Source: Ruegeria sp. R14_0 (GTDB lineage Bacteria; Pseudomonadota; Alphaproteobacteria; Rhodobacterales; Rhodobacteraceae). Taken from it: a stretch of DNA of 64,000 nt. The position numbers and the translations under genes are program-made. Under the pieces are notes generated by a model. That model searched no databases, was not told the origin of the DNA, and saw only the letters and a list, made by a program, of their open reading frames with translations. Location of the stretch: the NCBI RefSeq assembly GCF_017743975.1, contig NZ_JAGHRC010000001.1, positions 1,054,001 to 1,118,000 on the forward strand, read 5' to 3'. Shown piece after piece: positions 54,012-63,046 of the stretch. Positions within the stretch are counted from its first letter, which is position 1. Each line of letters opens with the position of its first letter.

Positions 54012-54881
54012 ATGGCCCGTTCCGAAAAAGGTTCCATTGAAAAGTACTTTCGAAAAGAAGCGCCAAAAGAGGTGCGATCAGCCATCGAAAAGGCGGGAAA
54101 GGACGACATCCTGAACCCATCTTACCCTTACGACGAACGCATGAAACGTAAGGATTACGAGCAAGAGATGGAATTGCTGCAGATCGAACTGGTCAAAATG
54201 CAATCCTGGGTCAAAGAGACCGACCACCGCATCGCCATCATCTTTGAAGGTCGCGACGCAGCCGGAAAAGGCGGCACGATCAAACGCTTTCGCGAAAACC
54301 TTAACCCTCGGGGCGCCCGCAACGTGGCGCTGAGCAAACCGTCCGATACTGAACGCAGTCAGTGGTATTTCCAACGGTACATCCAGCACCTGCCCGCGGC
54401 CGGTGAAATCGTGTTTTTCGACCGCAGCTGGTACAATCGCGGCGTGGTCGAAAACGTCTTTGGCTTTTGCGAAACAGAAGAGCGTGAGCGGTTTTTCCGT
54501 CAGGTTCTTCCGCTTGAGACCGGGTTGGTCAATGACGGGATCAAGCTGTTCAAGTTCTGGCTCAACGTTGGGCGCGCGGAACAGCTGAACCGCTTTCTGG
54601 CACGTGAGACAGACCCGCTAAAGCAATGGAAACTCAGCCCAATCGACGTTGCGGGGCTTAGCAAGTGGGATGAGTATACGCAGTCCATCTCAGAAACTCT
54701 GACGCGCAGCCATTCGGATCACTGCCCTTGGACCATTGTCCGTTCAGACGACAAAAAGCGCGCGCGCCTCGCCGCCATTCGGACTGTCCTGCACGGGCTG
54801 GACTACGACGAAAAGGACAAAAAGGCGATCGGCAAGAATGACCCCCTGATCTGCGGCGGCCCCGAGATATGGGAGGCGTGA
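54012..54881 (+). CDS. ppk2: Polyphosphate kinase 2
   Basis: 289 residues, single PPK2 domain. Walker [17 protein letters not shown], lid region and Walker [14 protein letters not shown] are all present. It transfers phosphate between polyphosphate and nucleoside di- or monophosphates. Class I members mostly act on NDP; the class cannot be assigned safely by eye. ATG 54012 with GAGGTGG upstream. Stand-alone. Confidence 0.94.
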   Translation: MARSEKGSIEKYFRKEAPKEVRSAIEKAGKDDILNPSYPYDERMKRKDYEQEMELLQIELVKMQSWVKETDHRIAIIFEGRDAAGKGGTIKRFRENLNPRGARNVALSKPSDTERSQWYFQRYIQHLPAAGEIVFFDRSWYNRGVVENVFGFCETEERERFFRQVLPLETGLVNDGIKLFKFWLNVGRAEQLNRFLARETDPLKQWKLSPIDVAGLSKWDEYTQSISETLTRSHSDHCPWTIVRSDDKKRARLAAIRTVLHGLDYDEKDKKAIGKNDPLICGGPEIWEA

Positions 54882-54985
54882 TGACATTTCCGTGCCCCAT
54901 CCCTGCAGAGCGTTGGACGAATGGCGCAGTGTGAATTATGTCATGGCTCCCCATGGCTTAAACAAAAAAGGCTCGTGACACAGGC

Positions 54986-55600
54986 ATGACCAAACGCGGG
55001 TATCACCACGGCAATCTCAAACAAGCCCTGATCGAGGCCGCGCTGTCGCTGATCGAAGAAAAGGGGCCGACCGGCTTTACCCTGTCCGAGGCTGCAAAAA
55101 CCGCGGGTGTTACTCCGGCCGCAGTGTACCGCCATTTCCACGGTCGCGAGGATCTGATCGCCGAGGCCGCGCGTCAGGGGTTTGAGATGTTCGCGGATCT
55201 GATGCAATACGCCTATGACAAAGGCCAGCCATCGGCGCTGGCGGCGTTCGAGGCAACGGGCCGCGCCTATCTGGCTTTTGCCCGAAAACACCCAGGGCAC
55301 TACATTGCGATGTTTGAAAGCGGTATTTCCGTTAACCGCACGCCCGAGCTGTCGCTGGCTGCAAACCGGGCGCGGAGCGTATTGGAAAAGGCCGCCGCGG
55401 ACCTTTCTCAGCACATCCCGCCGGAAAAACGCCCGCCTGCCTCGATGTTCAGCGCGCATATCTGGGCCATGAGCCACGGCGTTGTTGAGCTTTACGCACG
55501 AAACACAGGGGCCAGCTCGCCTTTTCCGCCGGAAGATCTTTTGGAAAGTGGGATCGGCATCTACCTGCGTGGTCTTGGCCTGGTGCCACAGGACGAGTGA
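54986..55600 (+). CDS. TetR/AcrR family transcriptional regulator
   Basis: 204 residues. The N-terminal helix-turn-helix (GFTLSEAAKTAGVTPAAVYRHFHGREDLIAEAA) is canonical, and the C-terminal domain resembles the WHG subgroup (FSAHIWAMSHGVVELYA). The ligand and targets are unknown; no divergent operon adjoins it. It converges on the adenylate cyclase gene with 7 bases between. Confidence 0.9.
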   Translation: MTKRGYHHGNLKQALIEAALSLIEEKGPTGFTLSEAAKTAGVTPAAVYRHFHGREDLIAEAARQGFEMFADLMQYAYDKGQPSALAAFEATGRAYLAFARKHPGHYIAMFESGISVNRTPELSLAANRARSVLEKAAADLSQHIPPEKRPPASMFSAHIWAMSHGVVELYARNTGASSPFPPEDLLESGIGIYLRGLGLVPQDE

Positions 55601-55607
55601 GCACAGG

Positions 55608-56666
55608 TTAGATCGTAGATCTGGGCGACGGCATGCTGAGCCCGGATGTCACGTTGATCAGGTCCATTTCACCCATGCCTTTGATATCGACTGGCCCCAG
55701 ATCCGAGACCTGGAACTCGTCGATCAGAGCATATTTCATATCCTCAGGAGCCACGATATTCATAGGATTTGCAAAGACTTGCAGCCGAGAGGCAATGTTA
55801 ACTGCCGGGCCAAACACGTCATAAACGTATTTCTGAATACCAACCACAGATCCGACGGCGGGCCCCATACCAAGACCAACGCGCGCCTGCCATTTGTGCG
55901 GATGGCTTTCGTTGCGCCGTTCCAGATACCTCAAGAACCTTACCGCGCAATGGGCCACTGCCGTGGCGTGATCCGGTGTCGGATCGGGCATCCCTGAAAC
56001 AGCCAGATAGGCGTCCCCTATGGTCTTGATCCGCTCACAACCGAACTGTTCAACGATCCGGTCAAAGGCGGTGAATATGTCGTTCAGCTCGCTGAGTGTC
56101 ACCGTTGGGTCAGTTTTTGCGGCGAAATCTGTAAATCCCACGAAATCCAACATCACGACCGAGACCTGATCGAAAAGTTGCGGCGTCACGACGCCAAAGG
56201 TTTTGAACTCTTCATAAACGGCCCGTGGCATTAGGTTCAGCAACAGCCGCTCAACACGTTCTTTTTCGCGCTCCAGTTCCCGCGTGTTACGTTCGACCAT
56301 GGTCGAATAGCTGTCGATCATACTCTCCAGTTCGCGAATACGGGTGATGTTCTGAAACTCGACCACCAGAACCTGTTCTGACAACCCGTTGGCCAAGGAC
56401 ACGGCAGCCGCAAAGATCAACGTACGGCGCTTGGGTTTGACCTGCAGTTCCACTGAATAACGCAGGCCCGATTGTTTCACGTCTTCAAGCTCTTTTGTGT
56501 CTAAGCCCGGGAAATAGTCCATGAGGGTCTGCCCATCGCTGGGTGCGCCAAACCACTCGGCAAACGGCCCATTGTGAAACACAAAAGTAAAGTCCGACGC
56601 CCGCACGACCGCAACGCCCACGCCAATCGCGCGAAGCAGTTGTTCGTTTATGGCCAGAATGCTCAT
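55608..56666 (-). CDS. Class III adenylate cyclase with PAS-like sensor domain
   Basis: 352 residues, cytoplasmic. A PAS-like domain (about residues 5-110) is followed by a coiled coil (ELESMIDSYSTMVERNTREL) and a cyclase domain. All key residues are present: metal Asp in VVMLDFVGFT, the second in IKTIGDAYLAVSG, and the transition-state Asn/Arg in VNIASR. Lys in RIKTIGD and Asp in YDVFG are the adenine-selecting pair, so cAMP rather than cGMP is expected. It overlaps the globin gene by 4 bases (ATGA). Confidence 0.92.
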   Translation of the reverse strand: MSILAINEQLLRAIGVGVAVVRASDFTFVFHNGPFAEWFGAPSDGQTLMDYFPGLDTKELEDVKQSGLRYSVELQVKPKRRTLIFAAAVSLANGLSEQVLVVEFQNITRIRELESMIDSYSTMVERNTRELEREKERVERLLLNLMPRAVYEEFKTFGVVTPQLFDQVSVVMLDFVGFTDFAAKTDPTVTLSELNDIFTAFDRIVEQFGCERIKTIGDAYLAVSGMPDPTPDHATAVAHCAVRFLRYLERRNESHPHKWQARVGLGMGPAVGSVVGIQKYVYDVFGPAVNIASRLQVFANPMNIVAPEDMKYALIDEFQVSDLGPVDIKGMGEMDLINVTSGLSMPSPRSTI

Positions 56667-57043
56667 GCGGCGTCGCGAGCTACGATGATTGAACGTTTGG
56701 ATTCAATAGCATCCAGGGCGACCTTGATATGCGAATCTTCCATCCCATGAAGAGAAAGCGCCTCGCTGAACAGCGCTGCCATCTCATCAAAATCCTCGTG
56801 CGAAATGTTTAGATGCCGGTGCACCGCCTCAATCCGGTCGTCACTGAACGAGGCAGGCCCCCCGACCAGCGATGAGACGAATTTGGTCTGGTGATCGATC
56901 AGGCGCGGCATGTCTATGTCTTCGAAGTGGCCGCCGATCTGCTCTGAGTCCAAGGCCATTTCATAAAACGTCATCACGACCCGACTGATCGTTTTGAACC
57001 CGCCATACCGTTCGTAGATTGTTTGCCCCACACCAAAACCCAA
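56663..57043 (-). CDS. Truncated hemoglobin (group I-like) coupled to the cyclase gene
   Basis: 126 residues from TTG 57043; a GTG at 57031 is the other candidate start. IYERYGGFKTISRVVMTFYEMAL is the trHb N-terminus, FVSSLVGGPASF is the conserved E-F region, and the proximal His lies in AVHRHLNISHEDFDEMA. Such proteins bind O2 or NO at heme. The stop overlaps the ATG of an adenylate cyclase, which suggests the globin senses gas for the cyclase, an inference from context. Confidence 0.85.
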   Translation of the reverse strand: MGFGVGQTIYERYGGFKTISRVVMTFYEMALDSEQIGGHFEDIDMPRLIDHQTKFVSSLVGGPASFSDDRIEAVHRHLNISHEDFDEMAALFSEALSLHGMEDSHIKVALDAIESKRSIIVARDAA

Positions 57044-57122
57044 GCGTTACCCAGCACCAACGTTACAAGGTTATATCATATTGACAGTTTTGTTAACGCT
57101 TATGACGACGTCGCGCGTTGTT

Positions 57123-57965
57123 TCAGACCTGCAGATCGTCAGCACAGGGGATGAAACCCACAAATCCGCCGCTTTGCAGCAGGCGCGCCTGCCCGCCCAT
57201 ACGCCAATACAATTTGCGCCGCGTGGCCAACAGCTCGCGCCGGATGCGGAACCACGTTGGGCCCTTGTCCAAACCACTGTTAATATTGCGGTCCTGTGAC
57301 CGCTCACTGACCTTGACCTCTTCGACCGTGTGATCCTGCTGTTTGGACCAGATCATCTGGACGCCGACAGCCGGGAAACACTGATACATCCGCCAGTCAG
57401 GCCGGGGGATCGAGATGAAGTCGTCCAAATGATCCGAGTAGCGTTCAGACCAGGACAAAAGCTTGCGACACCCTTCAAGGGACAACACATAGGCGGCGGC
57501 GCTGGGGGCCATTTCCAGCATGGGACGCACCGGGACGCCTGCGATACTTTCCTCAGGCCCAAAGCGAAGCGATCGAGGAGAGTAGTCCAACTTAACCATG
57601 TCATAGCCCCCCGCGTCACCCAGCAGGCCCGCAATCACAGCCCCCGCCTGCGTGGACATTTCGACGTCATCTTCAAAGACTGCCACGGCCTGTAAGTTTT
57701 GATCCAAGGCCGCCTTCCAAACCGCGCGATGACTTTCGAAACAGGCGATCTCACTTGTTTTCAACCCCCACCGGCTGCCGGTTCCGGGGACATAGCCATT
57801 GCCGACCAACGCATCCGGGTTCTGCGCATCCGTCGCGCTGAACCGCAGCGCGCCTGCCAGCCCTGTATGGTTGAATTGTGTTTCCATGAACGCCTGACGC
57901 GCCGGGACGCGATCCAGGTTGATGTAAAAGGCCCCTGTTTGTGGTGGCAGTGCATGACGTCCCAC
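57123..57965 (-). CDS. Glycosyltransferase family 25 protein
   Basis: 280 residues from GTG 57965, chosen because it has AAAGGA seven bases upstream. N-terminal GAFYINLDRVPARQAFM is the GT25 opening, SEIACFESHRAVWK follows, and the metal-binding FEDDVEM is typical. GT25 enzymes add galactose or glucose to lipopolysaccharide or oligosaccharide cores. It is cytoplasmic. Divergent from the ureohydrolase gene. A TTG five codons earlier is less likely. Confidence 0.87.
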   Translation of the reverse strand: MGRHALPPQTGAFYINLDRVPARQAFMETQFNHTGLAGALRFSATDAQNPDALVGNGYVPGTGSRWGLKTSEIACFESHRAVWKAALDQNLQAVAVFEDDVEMSTQAGAVIAGLLGDAGGYDMVKLDYSPRSLRFGPEESIAGVPVRPMLEMAPSAAAYVLSLEGCRKLLSWSERYSDHLDDFISIPRPDWRMYQCFPAVGVQMIWSKQQDHTVEEVKVSERSQDRNINSGLDKGPTWFRIRRELLATRRKLYWRMGGQARLLQSGGFVGFIPCADDLQV

Positions 57966-58034
57966 GGCTTTTCCTTTCAACCAATTGCGTCAGATACGCA
58001 CCGGTTCGGCGGACAATCAAGACAATATCCGTCT

Positions 58035-58105
58035 GTTACACCTATCAAGAACCACAAGCCCCGACTAAGCTGCGCATGCAAAACAATAAACAGGGTTACA
58101 CCTAT
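58035..58105 (+). repeat. 11-base direct repeat at the ureohydrolase start
   Basis: GTTACACCTAT occurs at 58035-58045 and 58095-58105, with exactly 60 bases between starts. The second copy covers the first two bases of the ATG at 58104. Meaning unknown; it may be a regulator half-site pair. Confidence 0.45.
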
Positions 58106-59078
58106 GTCGTCTCATGGATATTCCGGCGGTCGCCTTAACCTGCCGTTTGTGGGCATTTCGACCTTTGGCAAGTCTCCGTATGTTGAAAATTGGGATCAGA
58201 TCGAAGCCGACGTCGCCATAATGGGCGCCCCCTTTGATTTTGGCACCCAGTGGCGCTCGGGTGCGCGGTTCGGACCCAGAGCGGTCCGAGAAGCTTCGAC
58301 CTTGTTCAGCTTTGGGCATGCCGGCGCATATGATCACGAGGATGACGCCACCTATCTGGATGCATCGGTTCGAATGGTCGATATCGGGGACGCGGATATC
58401 ATTCACACCAAAACCGAGGAAAGCCATGCGAATATCCAGTTCGGTGTTGAAAAGATGCTGAACGCGGGCGCCCTGCCCGTCACCATCGGCGGAGATCACT
58501 CGGTCAACATTCCTTGCATCAGCGCATTCGAACGGGATTGCGAACGGAACGGGCCGATCCACGTTGTTCAGATTGATGCGCATCTGGACTTTGTGGATGA
58601 AAGGCATGGTGTGACCGCCGGACATGGCAACCCGATGAGACGCGCCATCGAGAAACCGTATGTTTCGGGCATGACGCAACTGGGCATCCGGAACGTGTCA
58701 TCGACCGCCAAAGAAGGGTATGAGGATGCCCGCGCCCGCGGATCCGACATCCTGTCCGTGCGGCAGGTGCGTAAGCTTGGCACTGATGGGGTTCTGGCAC
58801 GCATTCCGGAAGGGGCACGATACTACGTGACGATTGACATCGACGCATTTTGCCCCTCGATCGCGTCGGGCACCGGAACGCCCAGCCACGGCGGTTTTTT
58901 GTACTATGACGTACTGGAAATTCTGCATGGGCTGGCGAAACGTGGAGACGTTGTCGGGATCGACCTTGTCGAAGTCGCACCGAACTACGACCCGACCGAA
59001 AGCACTCAGATTTTAGCGGCGCAGGTCCTGCTGAACTTCATCGGGTTCATTTTCCACGAACGTGGCAGGAAGGGATAA
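58104..59078 (+). CDS. Ureohydrolase (agmatinase/guanidino-acid hydrolase family)
   Basis: 324 residues. Manganese-site motifs are complete: GGDHSVNIP, QIDAHLDFVDE, and TIDIDAFCPSIASGTGTP. The family cleaves a guanidino group to urea; substrates include agmatine, guanidinobutyrate, guanidinopropionate and guanidine. Sequence alone does not pick the substrate. Because a creatinase gene converges on it, a guanidino acid is at least as plausible as agmatine. ATG 58104 matches the family start (SSHGYSGGRLNLPFVGI). Confidence 0.9.
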   Translation: MSSHGYSGGRLNLPFVGISTFGKSPYVENWDQIEADVAIMGAPFDFGTQWRSGARFGPRAVREASTLFSFGHAGAYDHEDDATYLDASVRMVDIGDADIIHTKTEESHANIQFGVEKMLNAGALPVTIGGDHSVNIPCISAFERDCERNGPIHVVQIDAHLDFVDERHGVTAGHGNPMRRAIEKPYVSGMTQLGIRNVSSTAKEGYEDARARGSDILSVRQVRKLGTDGVLARIPEGARYYVTIDIDAFCPSIASGTGTPSHGGFLYYDVLEILHGLAKRGDVVGIDLVEVAPNYDPTESTQILAAQVLLNFIGFIFHERGRKG

Positions 59079-59092
59079 GCGCCCTTCCTGCC
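59064..59092. terminator. Convergent hairpin between the ureohydrolase and creatinase genes
   Basis: An 11-bp stem, GGCAGGAAGGG (59064-59074) with CCCTTCCTGCC (59082-59092), holds the ureohydrolase stop codon in its loop. It can fold in either transcript. The T-tract is weak. Confidence 0.75.
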
Positions 59093-59099
59093 GTTTCAG

Positions 59100-60320
59100 T
59101 TAAGCACAGATTGTGTTGTGCTCGGGCCCATAAGGGAAGCCGGTGATGTTTTCGGCACCGGTTTCCTCGACCACCAGAATGTCATGCTCGCGATAGCCGC
59201 CCGCGCCTTTCTGGCCTTCGGGAACCCACAGCATGGGTTCTATGGAGACGACCATACCCGGCTCCAGAACCGTGTCGATATCTTCACGCAGTTCCAGCCC
59301 AGCCTCACGTCCGTAGTAATGGCTGAGGATACCGAATGAGTGGCCATATCCGAAAGAACGGTACTGCAGCAGGCCTTCATCCGCGAAGAAGCGATTGATT
59401 TCTTCACAGATGCCGGAACAGGTCGCGCCGGGTTTGATCAGGCTCAGGCCCAGCTCATGCGCGGCAACGTTGGCTTTCCAGATACGCAGGCTTTCTGCAT
59501 CCGGCTCACCCAGAAACAGAGTACGCTCCAGCGCGGTGTAATAGCCCGAGATCATGGGGAAGGTGTTAAGCGACAGAATATCGCCCTTTTCAAGCGCGCG
59601 TTTGGTAACAGGGTTATGGGCGCCGTCGGTGTTTAGCCCGGATTGGAACCAGACCCAGGTGTCGCGGTATTCGGCATCCGGGTAGGCACGCGCAATCTCG
59701 GCCTCCATTGCGTCGCGGCCTGCCATCGCGACCTCGATCTCGGTCGCACCTTCGCAGATCGCGGCGTGGATGGCTGCGCCACCAACATCCGCCGTTCTTG
59801 CGCCGCCTTTAATCAATTCAATCTCTTCAGCAGACTTAACCATCCGCGCGGCCATCGTGTCAGGCGCGATGTCCACCAGTTCAGGCCCGCCCAGCATGTC
59901 CAGCGCCGTGTCGCGCATCGCCAGCGTCAGATGATCTCCTTCAATGCCGATCCGGCGGGCCGACCCAATCAGACTGGCCACAGCGCGCCAGTAGTTGTTC
60001 CGCTTCCAGTCGGTGTAGATGACGTTTTCATCAACCGAACGTCGCCACGGCTGCCCCGCGTCGATATTCGCAGAAACCGTGGTGCAGGCATCCTGCGTTA
60101 CGACGCAGCCGTATGGGCGACCAAAGGCGCAATACAGAAAGCCCGAATAGTAAGCGATATTGTGCATCGACGTCAGCAGAACCGCCGGGATATCACGCGC
60201 GGCCATCGTGGCGCGCAGGCTGGCGAGGCGACGATCATATTCTGCGCGACTGAACGGCAAAGGTGCCTTGTCGCCGTTATGGCTTGTGAAGAACTCGGGG
60301 CGATTGTTCAGGTCATTCAT
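59100..60320 (-). CDS. Creatinase (creatine amidinohydrolase)
   Basis: 406 residues, the length of Pseudomonas creatinase. Nearly motif-by-motif agreement with the characterised enzyme as I recall it: HNIAYYSGFLYCAFGRPYG, SANIDAGQPWRR, VWFQSGLNTDGAHNPVT, FGYGHSFGILSHYYGREAGL, and GGYREHDILVV. The fold is M24 peptidase-like but metal-independent; the catalytic His lies in DGAHNP. It hydrolyses creatine to sarcosine and urea. It is last in an operon with a PotBCD-like importer. Confidence 0.92.
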   Translation of the reverse strand: MNDLNNRPEFFTSHNGDKAPLPFSRAEYDRRLASLRATMAARDIPAVLLTSMHNIAYYSGFLYCAFGRPYGCVVTQDACTTVSANIDAGQPWRRSVDENVIYTDWKRNNYWRAVASLIGSARRIGIEGDHLTLAMRDTALDMLGGPELVDIAPDTMAARMVKSAEEIELIKGGARTADVGGAAIHAAICEGATEIEVAMAGRDAMEAEIARAYPDAEYRDTWVWFQSGLNTDGAHNPVTKRALEKGDILSLNTFPMISGYYTALERTLFLGEPDAESLRIWKANVAAHELGLSLIKPGATCSGICEEINRFFADEGLLQYRSFGYGHSFGILSHYYGREAGLELREDIDTVLEPGMVVSIEPMLWVPEGQKGAGGYREHDILVVEETGAENITGFPYGPEHNTICA

Positions 60321-60402
60321 CTTTGACTCTCCTCAATGCCGGACTGGCATCGCCCGGCCACAAGTCCCGGCGTTCAGGACAAGCGGCCTCGGGATCCGAG
60401 AG

Positions 60403-60451
60403 CCATGCACCCCGCCTTACGTCACGACGCCATCGTGACAGGGGTGCATGG
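60403..60451 (-). other. Large two-tier hairpin upstream of the creatinase gene
   Basis: The outer stem CCATGCACCCC (60403-60413) with GGGGTGCATGG (60441-60451) is 11 bp. An inner stem GTCACGA (60421-60427) with TCGTGAC (60433-60439) is 7 bp with a 5-base loop. It lies between the permease gene and the creatinase gene, 82 bases before the ATG. No T-run follows. It may be a processing stem, an attenuator or a ligand-binding leader. Confidence 0.6.
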
Positions 60452-60481
60452 TGAAATCGCTAAATCAGCTTTCGAGTCGCG

Positions 60482-61693
60482 TCAAGCCGGGCTAAGACCC
60501 CGCAGACGCTCAGACCGACGGCGCAGCAGTTCGACCGTCGTCAGCAACGCGATCGAGATCACCACGAGGATCGTAGCAACCGCCAGAATGGTCGGGCTGA
60601 TCTGTTCGCGCAGGCCGGTGAACATCTGCCACGGCAGGGTTTTCTGACTGGCCGAGCCAACAAACAACACGACGACAACCTCGTCGAACGACGTGATAAA
60701 GGCGAACAGGCCACCCGAAATCACACCCGGCAAGATCAGCGGCATCTGGATCTTAAAGAATGTCCGCACCGGACCCGCTCCCATATTCGCAGCAGCCCGC
60801 GTCAGCGATTGATCGAAGCCAACCAGCGTGGCCGTCACCGTAATGATCACGAACGGAATACCCAGAACGGCATGCGCAAGGATGACTTTGATATAGCCAA
60901 CAAAGTTCTTATCCATGCCCAGCGTGCCCTCAAGAAAGCGCCCGATGTCGCTGTAGAAAAAGAACATTCCGGTGGCCGAGATGATCAGCGGTACGATCAT
61001 CGGTGAGATCAGAATGCCCATGATAGCTCGCCGACCGGGAACGTGCGACTGACTGAGCCCAATCGCCGCCAGTGTACCCAGCGTCACCGAGATCACGGTC
61101 GCAATCGGCGCGATGATCAGCGAGTTCTTGAAGCTGCGCTGCCATTCGTTGTTGGTGAAGAAATCGCGATAGTGTTTCAGCGAGTACCCCTCGGGGTCCA
61201 GACGCAACATCTCGGGCGTAAAGGTGAAGAAGTCTTGCGCGTTGAAGGATAGCGGCAGCACCACAAGGATCGGCGTTATAAGGAACACGAAGATCGCCCC
61301 GCAGATCACCCGAAACGTATAGTGCCAGAATACCTGACCGCCGGTCATGTAAGGCAGCAGTTTCTGACGGTAACGGCCTTCGTACAGCCAGAAAATGAAG
61401 AAGGCAAAGAACCAACCCACCAACAGCCCGACGATCAGCCCTGTCGCTCCGGCAAAGACAAAGCCGATTGCTCCAATACCCAGGATCGTGATCCAGCGCG
61501 CGACGCGTTCGTTGTCCAGCACGTTGATATAGAGCCAGGCCAATCCGGCCATCAATGCAGCGCCGATCAGGATACCCAACAGAACATTGCCCTGCCCGGC
61601 GCCGACGAACATGCCGACAAAACCTCCGGCGATGGCGACAGCCGGCAGGACCACCGACAACGGTTTGCGGGATATTGGTGTAAGTGCAGCCAT
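60482..61693 (-). CDS. ABC transporter permease, PotC-like with N-terminal membrane extension
   Basis: 403 residues, while PotC-type permeases usually have about 260-280. About 130 extra N-terminal residues form roughly four helices (SVVLPAVAIAGGFVGMFVG, NVLLGILIGAALMAGLAWLYI, WITILGIGAIGFVFAGA, LIVGLLVGWFFAFFIFWLY). The core then follows with the conserved EAA-loop region (DQSLTRAAANMGAGPVRTFFKIQMPLILPG). It likely imports a polyamine-like or guanidino compound. The start lies 5 bases after the potB-like stop. Confidence 0.88.
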   Translation of the reverse strand: MAALTPISRKPLSVVLPAVAIAGGFVGMFVGAGQGNVLLGILIGAALMAGLAWLYINVLDNERVARWITILGIGAIGFVFAGATGLIVGLLVGWFFAFFIFWLYEGRYRQKLLPYMTGGQVFWHYTFRVICGAIFVFLITPILVVLPLSFNAQDFFTFTPEMLRLDPEGYSLKHYRDFFTNNEWQRSFKNSLIIAPIATVISVTLGTLAAIGLSQSHVPGRRAIMGILISPMIVPLIISATGMFFFYSDIGRFLEGTLGMDKNFVGYIKVILAHAVLGIPFVIITVTATLVGFDQSLTRAAANMGAGPVRTFFKIQMPLILPGVISGGLFAFITSFDEVVVVLFVGSASQKTLPWQMFTGLREQISPTILAVATILVVISIALLTTVELLRRRSERLRGLSPA

Positions 61694-61698
61694 AGTCT

Positions 61699-62976
61699 TT
61701 ATCCCAGCTTGACGTTATCAATGCCCACGATCTTGTCGTAGCACCAGTAGAGCAGCAGAACGACCGCCAGCAGGATCGTCCCCAGCGCCGCAGCCAGTCC
61801 CCAGTTCAACGAAGACGAGATGTGGTACGCGATCCGGTTCGAGATGAAGACACCCTTGGTGCCCCCGACGATCTCTGGCGTGATGTAGTAGCCAATCGCC
61901 AGAATGAACACGAGGATTGAGCCCGCGCCAATGCCGGGAATGGATTGCGGGAAGTAGATCCGCCAGAAGGTCGTCCAGTTCGTGGCCCCCATGGACTTGG
62001 CGGCGCGCGTGTAAGATGGTGGGATCGTCTGCATCACCGAATACATCGGCAGGATCATGAACGGCAGCAGGATATGCGTCATAGCGATGATCGTACCGAT
62101 CTGGTTGTTGATGATGACAAGCCGCGCGTCATCCGCGACAAGCCCCAGCCAGACCAGCGTTTCGTTGATGACCCCCTGCTGCTGCAGCATCACCTTCCAA
62201 GCGGATGTCCGCACCAGCAAGGATGTCCAGAATGGTAACAAAACCAGTATCATAAGCATGTTCGAAACACGCATCGGCAAGTTCGCCAGCAGATATGAGA
62301 TCGGATAGGCCAGCAATATGCATGACCCGGTAATGACCAGAGACATGAACAGCGTCCGACCGAACAGCTTGATCAGAATCTGCTTATCCTCAGGTTGAGC
62401 TTCCGCCCCTTCAGGGGTACGGCGCATGTCCACAGCATTCAGGAAATAACCGTTGGTGATGGCGGGCGAATGGGTCTTGATGACGGCCCAAGTCTTCGGG
62501 TCGCCCCAGCCATCATGAATCTCGATCAACTGGTCTTTGAAAGGCCCGTCGGTTTCAGGGTCCAGTTTGCCGACCTTACGCCCCGAGCGGCGGAACATCG
62601 AAGACATTCCGGTTTCTTCGTAGTTCAGACGCGAGCCCAGGCGCGTGTGGGTCTTGTTATCAACTGCAACCACCATGTCGCGAACAAAGGCATCAAACAC
62701 AGCCTCATCCGGCAGTTCACCGCTGTTTTCATCCCAGCTTTGCAACGCTTCGACCGTCAGGGGCAGAGTCTCTTGCACGATGCTGTTTTCCACCGACCGG
62801 AATAGCATCGAGGCAATCGGTATGATGAAGGAAAACATAACGAACAGAAGCAACGGTGCTATCAGCATAAGGGCTCGCAGCTTTTGTCGTCGCAGCGACC
62901 GCGCCAGAGATTGCTTGAGCGGCGTTCCATCAGCGGCCAGCATTGGACCGGTGTCTTGGTGGGTGGCGTCAGTCAT
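61699..62976 (-). CDS. ABC transporter permease, PotB-like with large periplasmic insertion
   Basis: 425 residues. Helix 1 (LMLIAPLLLFVMFSFIIPIASML) is separated from helix 2 (LFMSLVITGSCILLAYPISYLL) by about 130 mostly polar residues, an insert not present in E. coli PotB. The EAA motif YTRAAKSMGATNWTTFWRIYFPQSIPG is intact. It pairs with the PotC-like permease. No ATP-binding subunit gene is within the window; it may lie beyond the right edge. Confidence 0.88.
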   Translation of the reverse strand: MTDATHQDTGPMLAADGTPLKQSLARSLRRQKLRALMLIAPLLLFVMFSFIIPIASMLFRSVENSIVQETLPLTVEALQSWDENSGELPDEAVFDAFVRDMVVAVDNKTHTRLGSRLNYEETGMSSMFRRSGRKVGKLDPETDGPFKDQLIEIHDGWGDPKTWAVIKTHSPAITNGYFLNAVDMRRTPEGAEAQPEDKQILIKLFGRTLFMSLVITGSCILLAYPISYLLANLPMRVSNMLMILVLLPFWTSLLVRTSAWKVMLQQQGVINETLVWLGLVADDARLVIINNQIGTIIAMTHILLPFMILPMYSVMQTIPPSYTRAAKSMGATNWTTFWRIYFPQSIPGIGAGSILVFILAIGYYITPEIVGGTKGVFISNRIAYHISSSLNWGLAAALGTILLAVVLLLYWCYDKIVGIDNVKLG

Positions 62977-63000
62977 CAGTGCCCCTTGGGTACTCTTTGG

Positions 63001-63026
63001 GTCGAGGGCGATGAGCCGCCCCCGAC
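63001..63026 (-). other. Intercistronic hairpin between the binding-protein and permease genes
   Basis: GTCGAGGGCG (63001-63010) pairs with CGCCCCCGAC (63017-63026) through 10 positions, one of them a G-U in the minus-strand transcript. Like the dctP-dctQ hairpin, it lies just after a binding-protein gene and could protect its message. Confidence 0.65.
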
Positions 63027-63046
63027 AGTTTCATGAGAGCAATCGC

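Noticed and set aside
55608..56666. Guanylate cyclase
   Set aside because: The purine-selecting residues are Lys and Asp, the adenylate pattern, not Glu and Cys.
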